64,000 nucleotides of DNA from Tubulanus polymorphus (Eukaryota; Nemertea; Palaeonemertea; Tubulaniformes; Tubulanidae), in NCBI RefSeq assembly GCF_964204645.1, contig NC_134027.1:9040485-9104484 (forward strand), read 5' to 3'. Both the position numbers and the translations under genes were made by a program. The notes below the pieces were generated by a model. It searched no databases. It saw only the letters and a list, made by a program, of their open reading frames with translations, and was not told where the DNA came from. Shown one piece after another: positions 28,711-41,000 of the stretch (positions within the stretch are counted from its first letter, which is position 1; every line of letters begins with the position of its first letter).

Positions 28711-31700
28711 CTACAGTCTTTCCGTTATCCACTGTCGAACGTCATTCATTACAACTATTCTGTCATCGCCTGGTTCTGAGTGTAATTCGTGAAAGTAACC
28801 GGGATAAACCTGAAATAAATAGATAATCGTATAGATTTTACGAAGTCCGAATCTAAGCAAAATTATGCTTTAGGCTAAACAAATGGATATACCGGTATAC
28901 CTCCTAACTGCGGGCTTAAAAGTTGACCCGGACTGCTGCCTATCTACCCTGTACAATACTATTTAAATCATGATCAATCTTTCCACAACAGACCCGGCAG
29001 ATATAGAAATGAAATGATTACAAATTTTATTGCGGTTTACAAAAATGACCCGGCCGATGAGGAGAAACAACGTATGATTTCTTAAGCCTCATATACTTCT
29101 GAACAAACGCACGGGATATTGAATGAGTGAAAAACATCGAAGGAATGGATGGCCATGAGAGCCTTTAGACTAGATTTACCTTCAACTGTTTATCGGGCGA
29201 GTTTGATTTATCGTAAATGAGTTGCGCACCGGAAACGTCGCATATTTTGTCTGCATCTCCGTTCAACACGAGCAACGGAAAGTCTATCATATTAGCATTA
29301 TCCAAAACAAAATCGATACTGTCTAGAATGCACGTTGTCCATCTGCAAAAAATTAACAGAAAATCTTATGAGCAGAATGAAAATACAGTGGAACCCCGTT
29401 ATAACGACCTCGGATATAAGGATCTATCGGTTATTAAAAACCTAGAATTTCACCCGAAATACGACAATACTATAGATATAACGAACTATCGGTCAAAATG
29501 AACAGATTCTCTGGTGCCTTGAAGTTTGTCTTAACGAGGTTCCACTTAAGATTTTCTTGTATCGGAAAATCAGAAAAAGTTTTTCGGAAACAAGATAGGG
29601 TACACTATACGCAGCTAACTAAACATATGCGAAAGGAAACAATACACAACAAACGTTAGGCTTACTTGGCTTTGACTCCACCACTCCAGTTCAATTTGTC
29701 ACTAGCACCCTTATTTAGCTATAAAGAAACGTCTCAAAGGTAAAGCGAAAATATACATTGCATAAACCTTTCTTAATTCGGCTTCTAGAGACAACATACC
29801 TACTTGGAGAAATGCTTGCCAATCTGATAAATTCAATATTCAACATCTCCCGCCTAAAGCGTTAAGTTAAAACTAACATTTTCCTTGATAGAGGAATAAT
29901 GAGATGACTGCAGCCAATTACGTGAAAATGGACTGATTGAAATGCCTATCTGATTACAGATCCCTTCCCAAAGTTATATCCACTTCAAATTTCAATGAAA
30001 AGTAGCCAGCCATTTAGAAGCTAGGCCTTGCATTGGAAATAAGGCCAAAATGACATTTTTGGGCACATAAAATGTCACACGACAGCGATTTTGTGATCGA
30101 TTGAGTCAATTTTTCTAATGTAGTGGGATATATTAACAAATGGAACATCAAAATAATAAATCGAAGCGTCTTAAAAATTATCCTAGAAAACATGAAAATT
30201 TGTGAAACGTGCTGATTTCGGCGATCCACAAAGGCTACCGGACGGCTGTCTTGTTGATTCTAGTCGAGTCAGTATGACCAATTTTTGGCTACCGTGTAGG
30301 GTACGATGTAAACCAAATATCAAGACAATACATTGTTAAATTCTTCGAAATTTTTCAAAATAACCGGATTCCTTTTACGGTCGAACAAACGGACTAAAGG
30401 TGTACGCATTAGCTCGCTTGGACATAGGTCCCAATAGTGGGCTAAAACGATATCACGAACGTTTTAGCTAATGATGATAGAGGATATTATTCATCGGAGA
30501 ACCTTCATTGGATACGATACAAATAATCTTCATATATTTCATTTATCATTGTACAAATTAATGCCGTGATAATTGAAATTCTCACCACTTCTTCATCTCT
30601 GGTCATCAATGTTCCATCAACAGTCGCTATTTCCAGCTGCGGAACCAGCCACGATACCGCTTTAGCCAAAAATACCTAAAACGCCACATACACGAATCTT
30701 ATTGTTAACCCGATAAACCCAAATCGACAAGGATCTTTCTCGAAATCGTATACCTTCGTTCGTGGAAGAAAGTCTGTACCAATTATGATTGCAGGACTGG
30801 ACAGTATAACTCCGTCAAATATATCTTTGTACATCATCGCAGTTCGCAATGATATGAGACCTCCCTTTGCAAATGAAAATCAAGAGCAAAACGAGATAAT
30901 TTGTTGCAACTTGTTTTATAAGTGCTTTAGAATCTGACTATCTGTGAGGGTTTTCATAAAACAAACATATAATATAGTAATTACGGATTTGTTTATTTAC
31001 TTGGTAGAGACGAATTTCTTCAATTTCTATGAACGTACCATTGAGTGACCATAAGTGAATACTGGTAGGCTCGGATATTTTTCTTTCATTTCTGTTACGT
31101 GTTGTTTGACATCTCGACAATACGTCACAAAATGGTCAATGTGCACACGATCTCCACTGCTCTGTCCATGCCCGACTAAAAATCAGTGTCATAGGGGACG
31201 TAGTTAATTTGTTAGTTACATGGATTGCGATTCGGGTCACACTTAACTTTTATTGATTTTAAAGAACGTATCATTTTGATTGTTGGTAAAACGGACGTTT
31301 TGGGCTTAGGTGTTTGATTGTCGCGATGGTAGTACTGGGGCCGTGTATCGAGTACATTCTAGCCCTAAATATATTCAATTCTATTGAAGGAAAGTCGAAC
31401 TCCGGATTAGAATGCTTACTGTGATCGTGAGCAAAAACGAGATAACCATCTTTTAGAAATTCCTGTGATACGAACGTGTCATAGATGTAAGCGCCAGAAT
31501 GTTCGCCGAAGCCGTGACAAAGAAATATCAGCGCCCTGTGGAAAAAACCTGCTTATCAATGATAGATGGGACATGGTATTCTGAGGACCTGAAACACTAT
31601 GTGCCCACAATCTAATATGAACGCCCATACCGCCAGATATTAATCTATGTTTTGCAGCACATTCTATATACGCTTTTTTATCAAATGCGTCATTCACATG

Positions 31701-31934
31701 ACGGCTAAATTTATCAAAATGTTCTATATCTTGATAACATAGAATTTCTGTTTTCACCTATTGTCACTATAAAAAAACGAAAGACATGATACAATTTCAG
31801 TATTTTTCAGCTATGTAATTTGACAACGTATTTATCAATCTAAAGATGACACATTGTACTTGCTTCGGTTCAGTGTTAGGTCTCCATATACGACAGAAAA
31901 GTTCCTGTCCATCGGCATTCCTCATGGTAGACAT
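28711..31934 (-). CDS. MGLL-A: monoacylglycerol lipase-like alpha/beta hydrolase, 279 aa
   Basis: Paralog of MGLL-B on the opposite strand. Exons in gene order: 31864-31934, 31420-31535, 31039-31175, 30754-30864, 30586-30675, 29666-29718, 29180-29342, 28711-28809. They total 840 nt (279 codons plus TAG) with all phases consistent. Landmarks are the N-terminal MRNADGQELFCRIWRP, CHGFGEH (exon 2), IGHGQSSGDRVHIDHF and the nucleophile elbow GHSMGG across the exon 3/4 junction (Ser about 107). Asp about 224 (NGDADKICD) and His about 254 (YPGYFHELHSE) complete the triad. Intron 1 works only with a GC donor (AA|GCAAGT): the GT four bases downstream gives the wrong phase, whereas GC restores ..EPK-ALIFLCHG.. 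as in the family. The N-terminus is shorter than MGLL-B; ATGs at 31934 and 31925 are both possible starts. Confidence 0.88.
28890..29080. repeat. GGCTAAAAA-type miniature element, partial
   Basis: Has 'gcctatctaccctgtacaat', 'catgatcaatctttccac', 'acagacccggcagatataga' and 'gaggagaaacaa', matching the 10677 element. It lies in the last MGLL-A intron. Confidence 0.75.
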
Positions 31935-34900
31935 TTTATTCTAAGCGCTAATTACAGTACTGCAGTATAGCTCAGAATTAGGTTCAACAGTGCGTTATTG
32001 TGTGCTATATATAGATGTATATATGTGTGTGGTTATATATTCACAATGTTTGTCTCTAGCGAAATAAAGTCAGCTAAAAACATAAAATAACGCCTGACCC
32101 TGTTATGCGATTGAGATTGCCACAAAGCAAGTCAACTTACTACGGCATAGTGTCCTACTAACGAGGAAAAATTATCAAATTTTAAAAAGAAAGAAATGTC
32201 CTTTGCGTCCTGGTCACTATTTTCATCGATTTACCGGGTTCAAGGATGCCTCTTTTTATGAGTCACCCAATCTCCGGGTTAGATCTTAGGAAACCCTAGT
32301 TTATATCCTATAGACCGCAGAATCGATATCGATCGACCGGGTTCGATCCTCTCGCCGGAATCTCCGCATCCTCTGATTCAGCATTGAATTCTTTATTCAT
32401 CAATCCAAACTCGAATAAGGAAAATGCTTAGAATAGAATTACGTTATCTTTATCTCGACAGAAATTTCTGTACAAGCGACAACTATTTTGCCCTAAGAAC
32501 AATTTCAAGAAACTTTGTTTGATTTATCTAAGAAAAGAATTGTTTTCTCAAATTATCCAAGGATTTATTTTTCAAAAAATATTCAATTATGGCTATAAAT
32601 TACGCATTCTCGACTGCAACATAATCATCAATTGTTTTAGATTATATAGGCACTGGAGTAAAATGAAATAGGCTACCCTTTAGACGTTAGATCCCATGAA
32701 AGTACGGTTAAAAACAGTTATTCAAATTGTTTGTTTGTTACTTAGGATACATTTTTTTTTTGATTCGAGGATATTTTCAACTGTATGTTTCGAGAACATA
32801 TTAGGCCTATCAGGAAAAAAGACTACGACTGATACCTTTGTTTTTTACAAACTTGGTGCTAGCACCGCATGGTCCCCTAGAGGAATTTTTGCGAACTATT
32901 GTAAAATTAGCCACTCATCTAAAAAGAAACGACTGTATGACAGATCTAGCCAGCAGGAAACGTTAAATAAATCACCAGTAATCCTTTCGGCTGACATGTT
33001 TAATCTCAAATTCTATCGGTTACAGATCAGTCGTTAGGAGAGATATTTAAAAATTTTAACGCAGGCCAAAACTGCAAATAATGCTCTATAGCCTCAGTAA
33101 AAGTGGAAAATATGGAAATCTAGCTTTAATAACCACTTACATATTTCAAAATCTATAACAATCGCATTTTTGACGCACGGTTTAAATATGCGGTCCTTGG
33201 TTTTACATCGTCACTGCTATCGTCAATTGTTGCGTTAAGAAAATCCAAGAATTACCGGCAAATATCTGCATTTGATTTCTTTTAAAATAGTGTATCAATT
33301 AAGTTCATCGAGCAAGGGACTGCAGAGCTATTTGATATTCAAACTAAACATATGTTTTAAAAATTAGTGCAAATTATCGCAACAATGGGGACCTCGAGGG
33401 ACCGCCACAAAATGGCGCCTAGAAACTGGAAATTTCTCCATCCTCTATGCAAAAAAGAACAACAACGTACCTATATTACACATTTAACTTTATTTGAAAA
33501 ATCTTAACATACATGTTGGACCCCGTCTTAAAAAAACTAGAGTGGAACAGCTATCATGATTGATTAAGTAACAATTAATGCATTAATCTGCAATATATCA
33601 TCTGCAATAACCACCAGATAAAAACGTTTCGTAAATGTACGGTAATTTCTGTGCATTCAATAATTTCAGAATAACAAACATCTGAATCGATATTAACTAT
33701 AAGAACTGAGAACAGAAATATTTACTCAATTGTGAGAAGTGAAGCGCAATTATTACAGCTGTGTTGATATGAAAAAGCTGACAAAATAATGGCTCTATCT
33801 CTATCTAAAACCATTGTTTACATTTAAACACATACAGGTTCAGTTCAAGTCGGATTCAATCAATTCAGATATCTGTTGAAATATTATTTCTCACACCAGG
33901 GGAGGATTCAGCCTAAATTCCCTGAGCGTTGCTCAGTCCAGTAAAACGGCACGACAGGGCTGTGTGGGAGTCCTCTCAGAGAAAATTTTGAAATTTTACC
34001 ACCTTCAGATAGAATCTGAGCATTTGTGGAGACTAATGAATTTTTCATACATCCGAAATAAGTGGATCGTTACATAAGCTTCATTCATACAAAGGAACAG
34101 CTGAAGGGGTACCGCAGTAGGCTGAATCCGTCCCTGAACCCTAATGAGTCATAAATCATCAAACTTGGATATCCCTCGAGTAAGACACATTTTTATTGTA
34201 CAAAAGATATGATTTGAGCGGAGTTCACTGTATAAATACATGTGGTGCATATGAATAAGAGATTTTTTCTAAATACCAACACTTGTTGAGATTCCCAAAA
34301 TAGCAACACTTTCTGACTGTCCTTATGCATGCCACCCCTGCCAACAACAAAATGGCGGATCTATTCATTGGGGGTTATCGGAATACTGGATATTCTAAGA
34401 ACAATCGGTGTTCACATACTTTACCAGAGCTTAGAATTTTGAATTTCCAGTACAAAGTATTAGTTTATCTGTTCAACCATATCCAGGATATTTCAAGGAA
34501 TGTATGTACCAGATTTTCAAACCCTGAAATTGATCTTGCAATAATTCTAGCTACAACCAGACCATATTCATGTATATTGTAAACTTAATCATTCATTAAA
34601 CAAATATACAGAGAAATATACTATATTTATCAGAGATCATGTTATTATGTCATTTTCACATAAAAAACTAAACAAATGAGATTGAACTTTCAACCTCACA
34701 TCTTGACGAAAAAGAATTACGATTGATTATTACCTAAAGTGTAAAAATACTTTTTTCAAATTAAACATTTGATGATTTTGAAAAGATACCCGGTACATCA
34801 CTTTTAGAAATTTAGGCATCATTTTTTAAGCCAAATATTTCGAGGTGAAATCACCCACCTATCCTTGGAGCCTAGAACATTATATCTAAAACCTTTTCAA

Positions 34901-35069
34901 AGCTGACACTGTCCAGCCACGGAACCACCTATCAACCATTCTGGCGATGAAGCATTTTGTTCCAACAGAGAAGACATTGGTAAAATTACACAAATTCACT
35001 GAATACAGAAGGCCTAAGTGGAAAGTGAGCAGTTTTTATCATCAATTATCTAATGGAAACGTGTTTGTG
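31935..35069. other. Intergenic stretch between MGLL-A and MGLL-C
   Basis: The region upstream of MGLL-A and downstream of MGLL-C. No coding exon is recognised; its open frames lack family similarity or splice context. It holds the TIR element at 33897-34139. Confidence 0.5.
33897..34139. repeat. Miniature TIR element, CAGGGGAGGATTCAGCCT ends
   Basis: The left 'caggggaggattcagcct' is inverted at the right as 'aggctgaatccgtccctg'. About 243 bp, with no coding capacity. Confidence 0.8.
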
Positions 35070-38000
35070 TCATTGTTCGGTAGCGCTGGGGAGTCGTTCT
35101 TTAATCCAAGCGCGAATGTCATTCATCACTTTAATATTGTCTCCATCGGGTTCCGCGTGTAATTGATGATAAAGTCCTTCATATATCTGAAAAATATGAA
35201 TAATACTCTTGAATACAGGCAACGGGGATTTAAGATTCTTTCACTCACGTAACGCCATCATTAAACTAAGGGTCCAGGAACACCATTGCCTGCTAGGACT
35301 TAAGTTCCAAGTAGGCTAAAATGTAGCGTACCACAAGGCAATTCTGATCAAAATCTGCCACCTAATAGCAATAGTAATACAGTTTCTATAAGTGCCCTTT
35401 TCGCTGTGATACAATGTTCAAAGGTGTTCTCCATTAAATAGGTATTATTACCCCTCCCCCCCCCGACTATACTATAACTCTAACCATTTGCTCCTAGGTG
35501 AAAAGGGGCAATGAGCCGAGACACTACACGGACCTGGCTCTCGAGAGGTGAACGCTCTAACCACTCGCCCACACCGCTTGTTCACCTATCACAACTGCCA
35601 TTAGGTCCGGACTAGAATTCTCAATAAATTATAAATCAATAGTTGGTGAAAGTCTAGATTGGTTTCATTACAGGTTGCTCAGAAAGTAACAAAATCAACT
35701 TCATTTTTGTCTCATGAAGATTATCAATCCCTGTTTGTCAGAGATGAGCAAAATTCAGAAATGCACGACGGACAGCCACAAGGTACCTTAAGCGTTTTGT
35801 CCTTTGATGTTGCCGAATCGTGAAGCAACTGCGAGCCTGCCACATCACAGATATGATCATCGCCGCCGTGCAGAATCAATACTGGAAAGTCTACTTTATC
35901 AAGGTTATCTTTAATGAAGTTGAAACATTCGAACATGGCTAGACCCCATCTATGAAAATAATACACAATCAATGATTAAATGATTCGGCTAAAAAAATTG
36001 ATACCTTGTTTCTCCTTTTTGCTAAGCTCAATAGTTGACCCAGCCGGCCGCCTACCAGTATCTACCCTGTACATTACTTTTTTTCAAAATCATGATCAAT
36101 TTTACCGTAACAAACCCAGCAGCTATAGAAATGAACCGATTACAAATTTTATTGCATTTTACAAAATGACCCACCACAAATCCGCTGCGGAGAAACAAGG
36201 TATCATTTTTGGTTAGCCTTATAGCATAATTTATAAATGTGAAAGTTCAGTTCAGTTTGAATTGTTCCACGCTATCATTATAGTTTGGTTCCTGGCTTCA
36301 GTTCACTCGAAAAACATCAGGGAAAGGGACGGTAACAGGAATAATCTACTTCACCGGTTTTCCAATAACTTTCGAATGTTTTTCTAAATCAACAAAACGA
36401 CACAAGATTTAATCGATACGGCATTTCAAATAAATGAAATACATTTTACGATTTTTGAAGTGCGCGTCTGCACGACGTTTTCAACTACACAAGTGAAATA
36501 TTCATAAAACAATTACCAGTACACCAATACCAATACGTACTTGATTTTCATTCCTCCGTGCCAATTGAGTGGATCTGCTCTGTAAGCAGCGACCTTGAAA
36601 ATACAAATATTCAGTGACAATGTACGAGAAAAGATACAGGGGACCATTCATTTATTACTTATGCACATTTGGGGAGGGGGTGTCATATGATGCTTACGAA
36701 TCTGTGTGGGGGAGGGGGGTTAAATGATATGTTTACGTACGTAAGTATCTATTGCACGAAGAATTTCTGAGACAACAAACTACCGACATTATACAGCTAT
36801 GCGATGAAGCCAATACATCGAAAACTAATAATTATGTTACGATACTCAGCGCTACCGATCTAAGATCAATACAAAATTCGACGATCATGTAGGGCTGTAA
36901 AGGCATTTTCCTGGTTCTAGGAAAATCTGATGCTTCTGACCATCGCCACACAATACTCGCCTGTTTGAAGCCATAAATACCTCAAATTAACAAATTCATT
37001 TGAATGGTACCAATCTAAGTTTTTTCTTACATACGTATGCAGGGTGGCTGTAAAATAATGTATGCTTACAGGAGGATGGAATTTATAGAATATTTTTGGA
37101 ATTTTATGCGTTACCTAATAAATGAATGGACCCTACACTCTCAAACATTTTCGATTTTTAAAGCACTCTGACAGAACAAGTGTTGGCTCTCAATATCAAT
37201 ATCATTCATATACATACCACGTCCTTATCGCGACAGACATAATCGCTTTCTAACTTGTCCATCTGTAGTTGAGGCCAAAATAGTGACAACGCCCTGGCTA
37301 AATATAACTGAAATAGGATATTATCATTATCGAGTGCTGTACTTAGGACTTTGGAGGGTCACAGAGTCAATGTATTGTAGACATTCATTTGATCTGTGGA
37401 TGGTAGTAAGATACGCCTCATATTCATATTCATGTATTTGAAAACAATCTAGATCAGTTTAATCTAATAATCAGTTTATCTTAAACAATACTAAATATGG
37501 TTCTTGCTTGAGATACCAGTCTAGCTCTAACTTTTAATTGACAGCAATCAATTTATGGTCGATACCTCAAATTCAATGATTTATGATAAAATGAAAGCCA
37601 AATTGAGCGCAGTAATTGACCGAATTATCAATCAATGAGAATAATCTTAATCAGATCAATTTACATGCCTACATCAGAAATAGAACCACTTAACCAGCCG
37701 GACAGCCAAATCAGATATCCGTTTAATTAACACCTCAGACATCTGAGGATCCAATGATACTAGCTTGGGTGCACAACCAAGATTTTACTTAAGTTTGGTT
37801 CTTGTTTGTTTGTTTGTTTGTTTTTGCTTTATGTCTTTTGAATCTTGGTTTTTCAAGACTAACCCTATCGGATTATTCATTTAACCTCACGACGGGACAA
37901 TGTAATGACACTGATACGCTGTCAGCAGCCAGCAGGACTCGAACCCGCTAGCCGGTCAGCACTCTGATAGTGAATGCAACAGCATGTTTTTTGATATTAT

Positions 38001-41000
38001 GAACAAAATGAGCTTACATTGTTTGTCGAAATTTCAACAAATCATGATTATTGGTGTACAACTGTATCGCATTCAGGGATTTCACGGGGACGGTAATCAT
38101 AATATATGATGGTGTATTTACGGTATGTGATTTCGTCGCGTCACGCTCGGTGAACAGGAAATTTTTACCTTAAGCTGTAAACAGGAAAGTGCATCTGGCG
38201 CGGGAGTAACAGCCGGGCCTGTTAATACAACACCATCGAATAAACCTTTATACATCATAGCAGTTCGTATGGCGATGGCTCCACCCTGCAAAACAAATCA
38301 AATGTGACTATTATCAAATCAAAAATAGTTTCATGACAAGGATTTTGGAGAAAAGCAGCCAGCGTTTGAAATACCCCCTCCCCCCGCGCTCACTGATGTT
38401 CCGGCCATAAGAAAGTTTGGGGATCAACCTCAAAAGATTCAGTCATTGGTAACACTTTTCATTTGTTTCCATTCAAAATATGCACATGCTTCCAAATTTA
38501 TTTGATTTGAGGCCAAATTGAAGGGATAAAAGCAAAATATTCACCCCAAATATGCTAGAGAAGTTTAAAAATTAGTCCTGATTGGATCTAATTTTTCAAA
38601 CATTTTCTGCGCTAAACTACATGGACCCGACATTTCCGTGGGCAAGTTACAAAAAGGTCCACTTTCAAAAATCAAACTCCAGAGACATGGCAGGCCCCCA
38701 GAGACATGGCAGGCTATGAGGTCGTGAGATCGATTGTCTCGATCAACGTAACTAAAATCCATACCATCGAGTGTCCGTAAATATACGTCGGCAAACCGGG
38801 GTGCTTTTCTTTCATTTGCGCGACGTGTTGCCGTACGTCGTTGCAATACTGCTTGAAATGGTCGATGTGAACTCGGTCGCCTTCACTTCTTCCATGACCA
38901 ACTAGAAATATAGTCAATTAAGCTCGCGTATTACATTTCGCTTACACTTCATAGAGAATTAGACGGCGACGATCCATCACGATTTTAAATTATTCACTTC
39001 AACTTCCCAACAAATTCGCACCGAACATGAATATCATACATTATTCGGCCAACGGGGAGTGATTTGGTTATCGTAATTTTCACAAACCGTAATCGGTAAC
39101 CAAAGGCAACAACGGAATCTGATAAATACGTTGAAGGAAAAATTCATCAGGAGAATGCGCTTGCATTTCATGAGTCCGCAAAGTGTATGCCGAACTTTAC
39201 TTTTATTCCATAATCAGAATTGGCCGGATTTTGCTATTCTTAACTGGCAAAGTGTATGCCGAACTTTACTTTTATTTCATAATCAGAATTGGCCGTATTT
39301 TGCAATTTTTAACTGGCAAAATGTATGCCGAACTTTGCTTTTATTTCATAATCAGAATTGGCCGTATTTGGCAATTTTTAACTGGCAAAATGTATGCCGA
39401 ACTTTATTTTTATTTCATAATCAGAATTGGCCGTATTTTGCAATTTTTAACTGGCTATGTCGGGAAGTTGTACGCTGAACTTTAAGAAATAAACATTTAC
39501 CATGGTCGTGCGCGAAAACCAAATAGCCATCAGTCAACAGTTGCTGGGATACGAACGTATCGTACAGACCACCGGCATGCTCCGCAAAACCGTGACACAA
39601 AAATACCAATGCCCTGAAAAACATAAATCAGATCATAACAATGAAATTACGTTTAATTTCTTATTGAGGCCAGACGGCATTGAAATATTTCTTCATCGAG
39701 CTAGCTAACCTAGACGTGTATCTATGGAACGAGAATGTTTATCGTTATAATTACCCGAACGCCTTTTGATAGGCCTAATTACTGTCACCAACGTAGAAAG
39801 CATTTTATGACATAATTTGAAAATTATACTTTTTTATCACTTTCCATTACTGCTATAAAAGCAGGAGGATGATTATCTCATCCATTTAGGGTTACTTATT
39901 TTTTTTTAGATTTCTTCATCGAGCACCTAGAACGCAAGTTCTACCCAACTGTCAAGCGAGTACTTTGTTAAATAAGCGTTAACGCAAGATGTTTGAAGTG
40001 CGCTGCTTAAATCACGATATTGACAAGACAGCTCATCTTCCCCTGCGCATAGAAATGAATACCCCCTCGTCAAACATCAGATGATTCGGCCGCTGGCGGT
40101 ATATCGGTAATTTCGCGGCGGTACATCCCGCCTGTAATGATTAACTAACTCCCGAAACGGTTGAGTCTGCAACATTTTACCCGTCATTGAATTATCAATT
40201 TATTTCCCAGTGAACGATGAGCGCAACATCATCGACAAACCACTTAATTCGAACGCCGATATCCGCGTCGACTGGTGTTAAGGGAATATCCTATAACGAA
40301 ATTAGCCGATACTATAAACAAGCAGTCCGTCAACGGTTCGACGACGCGAAATTGGTTTTTCCCCGTTCGGAGATGAGTACGTTTAATGACAATCGACTTT
40401 CGAACATTTAAAACCACTAGTACGATCACAAGTCAATAAATGATGCAACTTACAGACAATAGCCGCGTTCACACGACAACTAGTTAGACCGGTCTAAATG
40501 GGTCCGTACCTGGTCCGGTCCAAATTTAGACCGGACCAAATTTTGGTGAGCGTTCACACGGCGTTTTGAAATGCGGTGATAAAATCGCTTGTCATCGGGC
40601 CCTCAAGATGTCGCCATCTGCTAAATAATTAATTGCGCCTGGATGAAGTCTTGCTTCCAGATTCCAAGTAGAGCAAGACATTATTTGACCAATTCGATCC
40701 TATGTCACGTTTATACATTTTTGCGAATTCGATTTTATTCTATCATGCTGATACTCTAAGTGTCGTTTAAACACGGTTCAAAGCACGGCAGTAAAACGGA
40801 TGATGATCGCGATATGCGAATACGAATTACGCTCCAAACATTTCCATTGAATAGGGAGGAAAAAGAGTACTTAAAAATAATTACATAAACGGTAATAAAA
40901 GCATTTAAAACTTAATAAACTGGACTCACACTCTACTGCAGAGGTTGCGACATCTACCGCAGAGATTCAGAATTACGATTTAGACCGGACCTGGTACTAG

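Noticed and set aside
31846-31863. Normal GT donor for MGLL-A exon 1 at 31858-31859
   Set aside because: It gives an incompatible phase with the only plausible next exon; the GC donor four bases earlier restores the family junction.
37905-37990. A functional tRNA gene on the minus strand
   Set aside because: Only a B-box-like stretch is convincing; acceptor-stem pairing and a full cloverleaf are not seen.
39131-39485. Repeat-containing open frames of about 100-115 codons, or a CRISPR-like array
   Set aside because: The 69-bp units are contiguous with no unique spacers, and the region is a lipase intron in an animal genome. The frames stay open only because the period is divisible by three.
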